A DNA stretch of 11,563 nucleotides from Cellvibrio sp. (GCA_021323495.1 JAJQJO010000076.1:1-11563); one strand, 5' to 3'. Shown: positions 1-7,330, numbered from the stretch's first letter. The notes: generated from the letters alone by a model not told the origin. A program made the numbers and translations.

Positions 1-711
1 GAAAATTATGCACCGCGTTGGCTTCTACCATCTGCGCCCGATTCAGTTGCCTGTGCCAGACCTATGCCGGCTAACCCGGCCGAGCCAGTAACGATATCGG
101 CAGGTGTTTTTTCGGTTGTAGTAGAAAATCTATCTGAAAATAAAAACACGTCACCAGCGGTGTTAAATTCTATTGCCGATTTGGGAGCACAAAAAAAGGC
201 ACCTTTGGCTGTGAACGCTGCAATTATTTTGCAGCAATTGGAGAAAAAAAAAGCGCCGGTTGTACAGCCATTTTCACTCAGCGTTTATCGGCCGCAAGCT
301 GGATTTTTAATTGTGGACTCACGTAATACCAGTCTGGCCTTACCTACAGAAGTGCTGCTGAATAATCTTTTGCGTGCTCATTTGGCTGAAAGCTTGTTTA
401 CACTTAGTGAAGAGGTGTTGCGCTGGCCTATGATAGAAAACAGATTTGTTTCGCGCACGGAAATCGACGCACGTAATGAGCTGCAAACTTGGCTCGCGGT
501 TGAAAATGAATTGCGGCCTATCAATAAGCTGTGGCTGATGGGGGAAAACGCTGGGCGTTATTGGACCACTGCCGGTGGTGACTGGTCGAAGCAATGTTGG
601 ACAATTCAGGCTGTAACGGATTTACCCTTACAGGCACTATTGCTACCGAGTCTTAATCAACTACTACAAAACCCCTCAGAAAAATCCAGGTTGTGGACTT
701 GCCTGTCATAA
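1..711 (+). CDS. holD: DNA polymerase III psi subunit (HolD-like), 5' end outside window
   Basis: The reading frame is open from base 1 to the stop at 709-711, so this is the 3' part of a gene that starts before the window. An internal ATG at 64 is probably not the true start, because the residues before it (NYAPRWLLPSAP) look like the conserved psi N-terminal region. The C-terminal segment (LPSLNQLLQNPSEKSRLWTC) lines up by eye with the E. coli HolD end (SPALTDLRANPTARAALWQQ). In E. coli, psi bridges the chi subunit and the clamp-loader tau/gamma subunits in the replisome. The following gene, 34 bases downstream, is rimI, the same order as holD-rimI in E. coli, which supports the call. The central part is divergent, as is usual for psi. 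An unrelated hypothetical protein is possible but less likely. Confidence 0.7.
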   Translation, partial: ENYAPRWLLPSAPDSVACARPMPANPAEPVTISAGVFSVVVENLSENKNTSPAVLNSIADLGAQKKAPLAVNAAIILQQLEKKKAPVVQPFSLSVYRPQAGFLIVDSRNTSLALPTEVLLNNLLRAHLAESLFTLSEEVLRWPMIENRFVSRTEIDARNELQTWLAVENELRPINKLWLMGENAGRYWTTAGGDWSKQCWTIQAVTDLPLQALLLPSLNQLLQNPSEKSRLWTCLS

Positions 712-745
712 TTGATATCACTGACTATTGATTCGAAATTAAACA

Positions 746-1228
746 ATGAGCGAAGAACTCTCTCTTGTAAGTGAAACTTACACTGGTTTGGTGTTGCAAT
801 TCCGTCTAATTGCTGTAGCGGATATTCCACAGGTGATGGTACTGGAGCGCTCTGCTCATTCCCATCCATGGAGGCAGTCCAGTTTCGAAGATTGCCTGAA
901 CGGACGGCAAAAATGTTGGCTGGCAGAACACAAAGGGGTTTTGGTTGGCTATGTTGTCGTTACACATGGTGGCGGAGATGCAGAGCTATTGAATATATCG
1001 GTGTCGCCAAGCTACCAACGCAAAGGCATAGGTCTGTGCCTATTAACACATGCGGTGAATTGCGTTAAAGAAAAAGCAGATATGTTATTTTTGGAAGTGC
1101 GTATATCTAATCGCAAGGCGATAGCGCTTTATGAAAAAGAGGATTTTTTTGAGGTGGGTCAGCGCAAAAATTATTACCCTACCGTCAATGGCCATGAAGA
1201 TGCCCTGTTGATGGCGCGACAACTTTAA
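746..1228 (+). CDS. rimI: Ribosomal protein S18-alanine N-acetyltransferase RimI
   Basis: A 160-residue single-domain GNAT acetyltransferase. RimI transfers acetyl from acetyl-CoA to the N-terminal alanine of ribosomal protein S18. The HPW motif is at residues 40-42, the acetyl-CoA pyrophosphate loop QRKGIG at 91-96, and the block LEVRISNRKAIALYE at 116-130. This block corresponds to E. coli LEVRASNAAAIALYE, which holds the catalytic Glu and Tyr (here about E117 and Y129). NYYP at 142-145 and EDALLM at 151-156 also match the family. The protein is about 12 residues longer at the N-terminus than E. coli RimI, and no strong ribosome binding site precedes the ATG at 746. The ATG at 836 would cut into the fold. 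It probably shares a transcript with the upstream holD-like gene and converges on regA. Confidence 0.93.
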   Translation: MSEELSLVSETYTGLVLQFRLIAVADIPQVMVLERSAHSHPWRQSSFEDCLNGRQKCWLAEHKGVLVGYVVVTHGGGDAELLNISVSPSYQRKGIGLCLLTHAVNCVKEKADMLFLEVRISNRKAIALYEKEDFFEVGQRKNYYPTVNGHEDALLMARQL

Positions 1229-1243
1229 CTATCTGATAGTTAA
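1225..1243. repeat. 9-bp inverted repeat between convergent rimI and regA
   Basis: TTAACTATC and GATAGTTAA are perfect arms around a single T. The repeat covers the rimI stop codon and ends one base before the regA stop. It is the only symmetric element in the 15-base gap between the two convergent genes, so it may serve as a weak two-way termination point. The stem is AT-rich and has no real loop, so a strong intrinsic terminator is doubtful. Confidence 0.4.
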
Positions 1244-1783
1244 TTAATGCTTCACTGGGCGCTTATGTAATTTACGCTGCAATGTACGACGATGCATGCC
1301 AAGTGCCCTGGCTGTAGCGGAAATGTTGCCATTATTTTCTTGTAGTATTTTTTGAATGTGCTCCCATTCCAAACGATCAATTGATATAGGTGTGTAAGTT
1401 ATTGCGGTTGATATCGGTTGTGTCTGTTCCCCAAATGCAACCAATATTTCATCGGCGTCTGCTGGTTTGCATAAATAATTTACCGCTCCCAATTTGACCG
1501 CCTCGACCGCAGTTGAAATACTTGAATAGCCGGTCAACATCACTATCGCTATGTCAGGTTGGCACAATTTTAATTCGCGAATCAATTGCAGGCCAGAATC
1601 GCCTCCCAATTTTAAATCGACTATGGCTTTGGAAAATATAGCATTTTTTGCGAGTTGCAATGTCTGTGCAATATCACTTGCTGATGCAGTGGAGAAGCCA
1701 CGTCTCTGCAATACACGCTCAAGCATGCCTGCCAATGTTGGGTCATCGTCAACAATTAAAAAGTCAATGGCTGTTTCATTCAT
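1244..1783 (-). CDS. regA: RegA/PrrA/RoxR-family redox response regulator
   Basis: A 179-residue response regulator with a receiver domain and a short Fis-type DNA-binding domain. The receiver has acidic residues D12-D14, phosphoacceptor D56 (in IVDLKLGGDSG), T84 (MLTGYSS) and K106 (CKPAD). A linker follows at about 118-133, then SIDRLEWEHIQ and a helix-turn-helix at about 151-173 (NISATARALGMHRRTLQRKL). That ending is the hallmark of the RegA/PrrA/ActR/RoxR family. Family members are phosphorylated by a RegB-type kinase and control respiratory oxidases and other redox-linked genes. The ATG start overlaps the regB stop by 4 bases on the minus strand, indicating translational coupling. The linker lacks the proline run seen in many alphaproteobacterial RegA proteins, which fits a gammaproteobacterial RoxR version. 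Confidence 0.93.
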   Translation of the reverse strand: MNETAIDFLIVDDDPTLAGMLERVLQRRGFSTASASDIAQTLQLAKNAIFSKAIVDLKLGGDSGLQLIRELKLCQPDIAIVMLTGYSSISTAVEAVKLGAVNYLCKPADADEILVAFGEQTQPISTAITYTPISIDRLEWEHIQKILQENNGNISATARALGMHRRTLQRKLHKRPVKH

Positions 1784-3087
1784 GTAATATTCGGCCCTGT
1801 AGTTGATGCCAACGTGATAGGTAGTTCAAGTTGGATGATGGTACCCTGCGGTACTCGCTTATGAAGCGATACAGTGCCGCCATATCGATTAATCGTAGCT
1901 TGCGTCAGCAGTAGGCCAATTCCGAGCCCCTTGCTTTTGGTTGAGATAAAAGATTTCCCCAGATGCGATGTGATCTCTTCATTGATGCCCGGCCCCTTAT
2001 CTTTAATCATCCAATACATTTTGTATGAGTCCCAGTTGATATCAATTTCAATATCTTCAGGGCTAGCATCGGCAGCATTATTTAACAAATTAATGATTGC
2101 CTGGGCGATAGTTGGATGGAATCGTGCGTTAATATTTATCTTGTTGTCAGCGAGATTGATCCGTGCGGTTACATCAGGTCGCATTATTTTCCAGCGTTCG
2201 ACAAGTGTAATACAGTAGTCGCCAACTTTTTCTTCAGGTGTTTGCCCGTCTTTGGTTTGTTCTGCAGTAGCAATTAATTCGCGCAACGTGTTCGCACACT
2301 GGTTGACTTGTTTTTGTAATAACTGCAGATCTTTTTGGAGTGGCTGCAGCCCCGTATATTCGTCGCGCAATTCGTTAAGCAACAACTTCATAGTTGCTAA
2401 AGGTGTGCCCAATTCATGTGCGGTTCCCGCTGCGAGAGTGGCTACCGCCATCACTTGTTCATCGCGTAATTGATCTTCTCTCCAGCGATTTAATTGCGCC
2501 TCTTGAGCGCGCAGGTCGCGCGCCATTTTTACAATAAAATAAGTGATCAAACAGGCGCTGATAAAAAAGTTCAACCACATGCCCAGCACATGGAGATTGA
2601 TTGAATTATCGGCTTGGTGGTGATGTGGAGAAAGTATTGGTAAGGGAATGTGAAAAAATAATAGCAGCGAATAGCTCAATACACTCACTCCAGCTATGGC
2701 AAGCGTATAGGTGCCGTTTAAGGTTGCTGCACAAATGCAAATGGGCACCAAAAAATAGGAAACAAAGGGATTGTTGGCCCCACCGCTAAAATAAAACACC
2801 GTGCTTAAACAGGTTAAGTCTACTAGCAGTTGGATAAAGAATTCCATCTGCGTTACCGCCAGCGGTTTACGTAGCCGGATAAAGGTGAGTAGATTGACAC
2901 CGGTAAGGATAACCAGTGCGATCAGGATTTCAGTGAAGGGTAAATTGACTGTGCCGTCCCACAGGCAAATAACCGCGGCTATCCCGAGGCAAATTAAAAT
3001 CAGGGTGCGGATAATTACCCAATAACCCAAATGCTGCGCGTGACCTGCCAACGTAAAAGGTGCATTTATCATTGTATTGTTAATCAT
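1780..3087 (-). CDS. regB: RegB/PrrB/RoxS-family redox-sensing histidine kinase
   Basis: A 435-residue membrane sensor kinase. About six hydrophobic segments occupy residues 22-190, and the cytoplasmic kinase core follows. The quinone-site heptapeptide GGANNPF is at 102-108, matching the GGxxNPF motif of RegB. The H-box has H224 in AHELGTPLATM, with the ELGTPLAT sequence typical of the family. C264 lies exactly 40 residues after that histidine, the same spacing as H225 and redox-active C265 of Rhodobacter capsulatus RegB. ATP-binding motifs follow: N-box around IINLLNNAAD (331-340), DKGPGI (363-368) and GLGIGL (387-392). It is the first gene of the pair with regA. By family knowledge it responds to the ubiquinone pool and thiol oxidation. 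The start chosen is the ATG at 3087; an in-frame ATG 15 bases later is an alternative. Confidence 0.93.
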   Translation of the reverse strand: MINNTMINAPFTLAGHAQHLGYWVIIRTLILICLGIAAVICLWDGTVNLPFTEILIALVILTGVNLLTFIRLRKPLAVTQMEFFIQLLVDLTCLSTVFYFSGGANNPFVSYFLVPICICAATLNGTYTLAIAGVSVLSYSLLLFFHIPLPILSPHHHQADNSINLHVLGMWLNFFISACLITYFIVKMARDLRAQEAQLNRWREDQLRDEQVMAVATLAAGTAHELGTPLATMKLLLNELRDEYTGLQPLQKDLQLLQKQVNQCANTLRELIATAEQTKDGQTPEEKVGDYCITLVERWKIMRPDVTARINLADNKININARFHPTIAQAIINLLNNAADASPEDIEIDINWDSYKMYWMIKDKGPGINEEITSHLGKSFISTKSKGLGIGLLLTQATINRYGGTVSLHKRVPQGTIIQLELPITLASTTGPNIT

Positions 3088-3121
3088 AGGCCCGGATTAA
3101 TAAGCGGTAGTGGGGGCGTTG

Positions 3122-3127
3122 ATTATA
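3122..3127 (-). promoter_or_regulatory. Putative -10 element of regB-regA
   Basis: On the minus strand this reads TATAAT, a perfect sigma-70 -10 hexamer, 35 bases from the regB start. Predicted transcription would begin near 3115. No convincing -35 hexamer sits 16-18 bases upstream, which would suit an activator-dependent promoter. Confidence 0.5.
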
Positions 3128-3171
3128 GCTAACCCAGGTTGCGTAAACTGTTAAACAAAAGTATCTGTAGT

Positions 3172-3186
3172 GCGACACTTTGTCAC
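3172..3186 (-). promoter_or_regulatory. Candidate RegA/RegR-type binding box upstream of regB
   Basis: On the minus strand the 15 bases read GTGACAAAGTGTCGC. The published RegR/RegA-type consensus, as I recall it, is GNGRCRTTNNGNCGC; only the two central T positions differ. The plus strand also fits with two mismatches, so the site is an imperfect palindrome. It is centred about 64 bases upstream of the predicted regB transcription start, a usual distance for an activator. This is a motif match by eye, not a demonstrated site. Confidence 0.4.
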
Positions 3187-3212
3187 GGTTCGATGTGCCT
3201 GGGGCGGAGAGT

Positions 3213-3234
3213 CACCAATGGACTGGTGTATACT
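3213..3234 (+). promoter_or_regulatory. Putative MATE-gene promoter -10 with adjacent inverted repeat
   Basis: TATACT at 3229-3234 resembles a -10 hexamer and lies 44 bases before the MATE-gene start. Directly before it is a small inverted repeat, CACCA (3213-3217) and TGGTG (3224-3228), which could be an operator half-site pair. No good -35 hexamer is visible at 17 bases. Confidence 0.3.
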
Positions 3235-3277
3235 GCACGCCTTTTTTAGTCGCGCAATTTGATTACATCATCTGGCA

Positions 3278-4642
3278 GTGTTTATGGTAGCCCCCTTACA
3301 AGCAACCCTTATCGAAGGACGGGTTTCTGAACAATTAAAATCCCTGGCCCTGCCGTTGGTCTGGGGGCTAATGGCGACTATGTCGCTCAGTGCGATTGAA
3401 ACCTTTTTTATCGCGCAATTGGGCCGCGAACCGCTGGCAGCACTGAGTTTTACGTTTCCAATCATCATGGTTCTCACTAGTCTGGGCATTGGCTTGGGTG
3501 CGGGTACTTCCTCAGCGGTGGCCAGGGCAATTGGAGAAGGGGATTCGAACAAGGCGCGCCGGCTCGCCACCGATGCCATGAGTCTTACCTTTATCATTTC
3601 GGCGAGTGTTTGTTTGTTGGGATGGTTCACGCTCGAACCTCTGTTTCTCGCGCTGGGCGCTCCTCCGGAGTTGATTCCTCTGATTCGTTCCTACATGTCG
3701 ATATGGTATTTCAGTGCGCCCTGTTTGATGGTGCCGATGGTGTGCCTCTCGGCGTTGCGGGCTATGGGCATGAGCCAGGTGCAAGGATATTTGATGGGCG
3801 GTGCGGCATTGCTCAATGTGTTATTGGATCCCATTTTGATTTTTGGACTGTTGGGCTTTCCCGCGCTGGGTTTGCAAGGAGCAGCCTTGGCTACCTTGAT
3901 TACCCGCGCTTTAATGTTGGTAGTTGCACTTTATATTTTGCACTCGCGCGTACATATGTTGGTAAACCCATTTTTACCTTGGGCCAGTTTAAAAAGTTCC
4001 TGGATAACAATTGTAGAGGTGGGTGTGCCTGCTATGGTCGCCAACGTTATTATCCCTTTCGCAAGCGCGATTGTGATAGCCATGGTTGCGGCTTATGGCA
4101 CAGATGCAGTAGCAGCCCTGGGTATTGCCATGCGCATCGAACCTTTGGCACTCATTGTTTTTTATGCACTCTCTGGTGTCGTCGGACCTTTTTTCGGGCA
4201 AAACTTTGGTGCTGGTAAACTTGAACGTTTACACGAAGCCTTGCGGGTCTTAACGGCGTTTTGTCTGGTCTTTGGTGCGGCTATGGCGCTGTTATTAGGC
4301 TTGTCAGGTACGGAAATTGCCGGTTTGTTTGGCGGTCACGCGGAAGTTGTGGCCATTACTGCAACCTATTTTATGATCGTACCGATCAGTTATGGCGCCT
4401 ATGGTTTGGTGATGTCAGTCAACGCCGCGTTTAATGGATTGGGGCGTCCCTGGCCGGCAATGATGATTTCTGCTGGCCGTGTGCTTTATGTGTATCTGCC
4501 GCTCGCCTGGTTGGGGCAACATTGGTGGGGTATAACCGGAATTTTTGTCGCCACTGCGCTTGCGAATATATTGCTGGGGGTATGGGCCTGGTTGTGGTTG
4601 AAAAAACATATTCATCAACAGGCAACACCAGCCAAGCCATAG
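3278..4642 (+). CDS. MATE-family multidrug/cation efflux transporter
   Basis: A 454-residue, strongly hydrophobic protein with about twelve membrane segments in two similar halves, the length and layout of MATE (NorM/DinF/MepA type) exporters. These inner-membrane pumps expel cationic drugs or metabolites in exchange for sodium ions or protons. Typical family features are LALPLVWGLMATM near residues 22-34, LSFTFPIIMVLTSLGIGLGAG at about 56-76, and in the second half VPAMVANVIIPF (about 252-263) and FFGQNFGAGKLERL (about 307-320). The start is either GTG at 3278 or ATG at 3284; ATG 3284 seems equally good and neither has a clear ribosome binding site. The gene stands alone, divergent from regB. 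The substrate cannot be read from the sequence. A GCCAAGC/GCTTGGC hairpin spans its stop codon. Confidence 0.92.
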   Translation: MFMVAPLQATLIEGRVSEQLKSLALPLVWGLMATMSLSAIETFFIAQLGREPLAALSFTFPIIMVLTSLGIGLGAGTSSAVARAIGEGDSNKARRLATDAMSLTFIISASVCLLGWFTLEPLFLALGAPPELIPLIRSYMSIWYFSAPCLMVPMVCLSALRAMGMSQVQGYLMGGAALLNVLLDPILIFGLLGFPALGLQGAALATLITRALMLVVALYILHSRVHMLVNPFLPWASLKSSWITIVEVGVPAMVANVIIPFASAIVIAMVAAYGTDAVAALGIAMRIEPLALIVFYALSGVVGPFFGQNFGAGKLERLHEALRVLTAFCLVFGAAMALLLGLSGTEIAGLFGGHAEVVAITATYFMIVPISYGAYGLVMSVNAAFNGLGRPWPAMMISAGRVLYVYLPLAWLGQHWWGITGIFVATALANILLGVWAWLWLKKHIHQQATPAKP

Positions 4643-4651
4643 TAGCTTGGC
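4631..4651 (+). repeat. Inverted repeat over the MATE-gene stop codon
   Basis: GCCAAGC (4631-4637) and GCTTGGC (4645-4651) are perfect 7-base arms with a 7-base loop holding the TAG stop at 4640-4642. No T-tract follows, so this is at best a Rho-independent-like pause or a 3' stabilising hairpin. Confidence 0.4.
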
Positions 4652-4653
4652 AA

Positions 4654-4684
4654 TGACCACTAACCGAGTGTGCGCAGGTATAAT
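4654..4684 (+). promoter_or_regulatory. Putative prfC promoter
   Basis: TATAAT at 4679-4684 is a perfect -10 hexamer. TGACCA at 4654-4659 is a weak -35 candidate with a 19-base spacer. Transcription would begin near 4691, about 30 bases before the prfC ATG. The prfC leader is AT-rich with no obvious Shine-Dalgarno sequence. Confidence 0.5.
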
Positions 4685-4722
4685 TCCCGCACTTTCCTTT
4701 TATTTTTTAACGCGATATTTTT

Positions 4723-6300
4723 ATGAACAATTTAACCGCTGAACTCGCCAAGCGTCGTACGTTTGCAATTATTTCCCATCCTGATGCCGGTAAAACCACC
4801 GTTACTGAAAAGCTATTGCTGTGGGGCAATGCCATTCAATTAGCGGGTTCGGTGAAAGGTAAACGCGGCCCTCACGCGAAATCCGATTGGATGACCATGG
4901 AGCAGGAACGCGGCATTTCCGTAACTTCATCAGTGATGCAATTCCCGTATAAAGACCGCGTCGTCAACCTGCTCGACACCCCGGGGCACGAAGACTTTTC
5001 GGAAGATACCTACCGCACACTGACAGCAGTAGATTCGGTATTGATGATGATCGACGGCGCAAAAGGTGTTGAAGATCGCACGATTAAATTGATGGAAGTC
5101 TGCCGCCTGCGTGATACGCCCATTTTAACCTTTATCAACAAAATGGATCGCGAAAGCCGTGATGCGGTTGAATTGCTCGATGAAATTGAAAACGTATTAA
5201 AAATCACTGCTGCTCCTATTAATTGGCCGTTAGGAAGCGGAAAGGAATTTGTCGGAGTTTATAATTTTTACACTGATACTATTCATGTTTACCAGCAAGG
5301 CATGGGGCATACCATTCCGGATGATATCCAAATCAAGGGTTTGGATAGCGCAGAGGCAACGAAGCTGCTTGGGGCTTACGCGCAGGATGTGCGCGATCAA
5401 ATCGAATTTGTGCGCGGCGCGACAAATCAATTTGATTTGGAAGAATATCTTGCCGGGCGTATGACACCGGTTTTTTTTGGTACCGCTTTGGGCAACTTTG
5501 GTGTGCGTGAAATGCTCGACGGTTTTGTCGAGTGGGCGCCTACGCCGCGTGCACGCGCTACTCATGAGCGTGTCGTTGAACCAGGGGAGAATAAGTTCAG
5601 CGGTTTTATCTTTAAAATCCAGGCCAATATGGATCCGAAGCATCGTGACCGCATTGCCTTTATGCGTATTTGTTCCGGTACCTATTCGCAAGGCATGAAA
5701 ATGAAACATGTACGTCTGGGTAAGGAAGTGAAAATTGCTGATGCGGTGACCTTTATGGCGGGTGATCGCAGCGCGGTTGAAGAGGCAATTGCGGGTGATA
5801 TTATCGGGCTGCACAACCACGGCACGATTCAAATTGGCGATACTTTTACTGAAGGTGAAGGGTTGAAATTCACCGGTATTCCACACTTCGCACCGGAGTT
5901 ATTCCGTCGTATTCGCTTGAAAGACCCGCTCAAAATGAAACAGTTGCAAAAGGGTTTGCAGCAATTGTCGGAAGAGGGATCCACGCAGGTATTTTTCCCG
6001 GTTAACAACAACGACATTGTTGTGGGAGCAGTTGGCGTATTGCAATTTGAGGTTGTTGCTTATCGTCTGAAAGATGAATACAAGGTCGAGGCAATTTACG
6101 AACCAGTAAATGTCACTACGGCGCGTTGGTGTGACTGCACTGATCCAAAAAAATTGGAGGAATTCAAACGTAAATGTGCTGAAAACCTTGCGCTGGATGG
6201 TGGTGGCCACCTTACCTATCTCGCACCTTCACGGGTTAATTTATCGCTTACCCAAGAGCGGCATCCAGACGTTGTCTTTCGCGCAACTCGCGAACACTAA
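4723..6300 (+). CDS. prfC: Peptide chain release factor 3 (RF3)
   Basis: A 525-residue translational GTPase, close to the 529 residues of E. coli RF3. RF3 removes RF1 or RF2 from the ribosome after peptide release, using GTP hydrolysis. The G-domain motifs are all present: P-loop HPDAGKTT at residues 19-26, RGISV at 63-67, DTPGHE at 85-90 and NKMD at 139-142. Long stretches match E. coli RF3 almost exactly by eye, such as FFGTALGNFGV, FKIQANMDPKHRDR, LHNHGTIQIGDTFT and FAPELFRRIRLKDPL. The C-terminus ends in ATREH, compared with QTREH in E. coli. The start ATG at 4723 gives the canonical N-terminus (LAKRRTFAIISHPDAGKTT). The next gene begins 2 bases after the stop, so the two are probably cotranscribed. 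Confidence 0.98.
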   Translation: MNNLTAELAKRRTFAIISHPDAGKTTVTEKLLLWGNAIQLAGSVKGKRGPHAKSDWMTMEQERGISVTSSVMQFPYKDRVVNLLDTPGHEDFSEDTYRTLTAVDSVLMMIDGAKGVEDRTIKLMEVCRLRDTPILTFINKMDRESRDAVELLDEIENVLKITAAPINWPLGSGKEFVGVYNFYTDTIHVYQQGMGHTIPDDIQIKGLDSAEATKLLGAYAQDVRDQIEFVRGATNQFDLEEYLAGRMTPVFFGTALGNFGVREMLDGFVEWAPTPRARATHERVVEPGENKFSGFIFKIQANMDPKHRDRIAFMRICSGTYSQGMKMKHVRLGKEVKIADAVTFMAGDRSAVEEAIAGDIIGLHNHGTIQIGDTFTEGEGLKFTGIPHFAPELFRRIRLKDPLKMKQLQKGLQQLSEEGSTQVFFPVNNNDIVVGAVGVLQFEVVAYRLKDEYKVEAIYEPVNVTTARWCDCTDPKKLEEFKRKCAENLALDGGGHLTYLAPSRVNLSLTQERHPDVVFRATREH

Positions 6301-6302
6301 CC

Positions 6303-6638
6303 ATGATGGTTTTCATTATAACGCTGGTGGTTTTCCTGAGTGTAATTGCCGTATTGCTCTGGGTGAAGACTCCGCGTTACCAAATGACCAAGACCGATGT
6401 GATCCAGCTATTGCAAAAGGTATTGGTAGGGCAGGCAAGTGAAAACGATTGGGCAATTTTTTTGTCTTCATCATTTCGTCACTGTCCCGAGCTGGAACCA
6501 TTTCGCGATGCCTGCGCGGCTATTGATGAAAAGGAATACCTTGGCCACACCCGTTCTGGTTTTTTGTTAAGTGAGAATGGATTAGTGCAAGTCCGTTGGG
6601 TTCTGGACCGGGTTGAATTGCTCGATTGCCAAGAATGA
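6303..6638 (+). CDS. Small membrane-anchored protein of unknown function downstream of prfC
   Basis: A 111-residue protein. Residues 2-21 form one strongly hydrophobic segment (VFIITLVVFLSVIAVLLWV), followed by positive residues, so it is probably a single-pass inner-membrane protein with the C-terminal part in the cytoplasm. The soluble part is mixed helical, with a pattern (W..FLS...RHCPELEPFRDAC..ID) that I remember loosely from unnamed small proteins in pseudomonads. I cannot give it a function. The ATG at 6303 is 2 bases after the prfC stop; a second ATG follows at 6306. The tight spacing suggests translation coupled to prfC, but does not prove a shared role. Confidence 0.75.
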   Translation: MMVFIITLVVFLSVIAVLLWVKTPRYQMTKTDVIQLLQKVLVGQASENDWAIFLSSSFRHCPELEPFRDACAAIDEKEYLGHTRSGFLLSENGLVQVRWVLDRVELLDCQE

Positions 6639-6660
6639 TGTTTGCTGTGCCGCACTCAGT

Positions 6661-6666
6661 TATACT
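6661..6666 (+). promoter_or_regulatory. Possible -10 element before the TTG-start gene
   Basis: TATACT lies 34 bases before the TTG start at 6700. The best -35-like element nearby (TTGCTG at 6642) is only 13 bases away, too close for a normal sigma-70 promoter, so this is a weak call. Confidence 0.25.
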
Positions 6667-6699
6667 TGATTATTACAATTAGCCAAAACAGGTTCAATC

Positions 6700-7260
6700 T
6701 TGACAGCAGCCACCGACAATAAGGACCTTATTTGGGATTTGGATGCCTTTAACCAGCGCCAGCGGGCTGTAGATTTTGTAATGGGGTTTGAAAATAAACT
6801 CTGCGTTTACTCCAGTTCAGTGGGGCAGCTTTACACTAATTACAATATTTTCTTTCCCAAGGAGGAGGATCGGAAGTTGGTGATACTACCCAACCCTTAT
6901 ATGCCTCACGATACTTTTAACGGTATTCCCTCCAATGTAGTTACCCCTACCGGGATGGAGATTATCCCCGGGGTTTACCAATCCCGCCCTTGTTTGTTTT
7001 TGCGTATCCCCTTCCGTAGCGGTACAGTTAGGTATCGTGCCGTGCCCTTGCAAATGGGACTGGGTATTGTTCGACAAAAACTTCCACCGAATAAACCTTT
7101 TCTACCGGTGTTGATGAAAGGTGATTTGCGCGAATTGGATGCATCAACCCCATGTTTGCATTTGCATGCAATACATTTGGATCGTCTGACAGAGCATTCC
7201 ACCTTGGAGCGCAGTGGGATTCACAAAGTGATCGAGCAGCGTCTGCGTCAGCTCAGCTAA
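6700..7260 (+). CDS. Unrecognised conserved-looking protein, TTG start
   Basis: A 186-residue soluble protein that I do not recognise. An in-frame TGA at 6667 closes the frame upstream, and the only start codon before the conserved-looking region is TTG at 6700, preceded by ACAGG at a reasonable spacing. The next in-frame ATG, at 6781, would remove 27 residues including WDLDAFNQRQRAVDFV. There is no signal peptide or membrane segment. Visible features are an aromatic, Asn/Tyr-rich stretch (YTNYNIFFPKEE, about 45-56), a Pro/Asn-rich loop (ILPNPYMPHDTFNGIP, about 62-77) and a charged helical C-terminus. Codon use looks like that of its neighbours. It lies 61 bases after the small membrane protein gene and ends at a strong terminator, so it may close the prfC transcript or have its own promoter (TATACT at 6661). 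Confidence 0.7.
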   Translation: MTAATDNKDLIWDLDAFNQRQRAVDFVMGFENKLCVYSSSVGQLYTNYNIFFPKEEDRKLVILPNPYMPHDTFNGIPSNVVTPTGMEIIPGVYQSRPCLFLRIPFRSGTVRYRAVPLQMGLGIVRQKLPPNKPFLPVLMKGDLRELDASTPCLHLHAIHLDRLTEHSTLERSGIHKVIEQRLRQLS

Positions 7261-7284
7261 TGACAACTTCGACAGTCAGTATCC

Positions 7285-7320
7285 AATAAAAAAGCCACCG
7301 CGAAGGATGGCTTTTTTATT
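7285..7320. terminator. Bidirectional intrinsic terminator
   Basis: AATAAAAAAGCCA (7285-7297) pairs perfectly over 13 bases with TGGCTTTTTTATT (7308-7320). The inner CC/GG can extend the stem with one bulged A around a GCGAA loop. A T-run follows on the plus strand and a second T-run on the minus strand, so it can end both the gene finishing at 7260 and the convergent gene finishing at 7331. Confidence 0.9.
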
Positions 7321-7330
7321 AACGGAAACC

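Noticed and set aside
64..711. Reading the first gene as complete from ATG at 64.
   Set aside because: The same frame is open back to base 1, and the preceding residues look like the conserved N-terminal part of the psi subunit, so the gene is treated as cut by the window edge.
3610..4218. A 202-codon plus-strand frame inside the MATE gene.
   Set aside because: It lies in another frame of a clear transporter gene. Its Cys/His/Arg-rich translation matches nothing, and there is no start signal.
5230..5886. A 218-codon minus-strand frame opposite prfC.
   Set aside because: prfC is unmistakable along this stretch. The antisense frame has no family features and is explained by codon bias.
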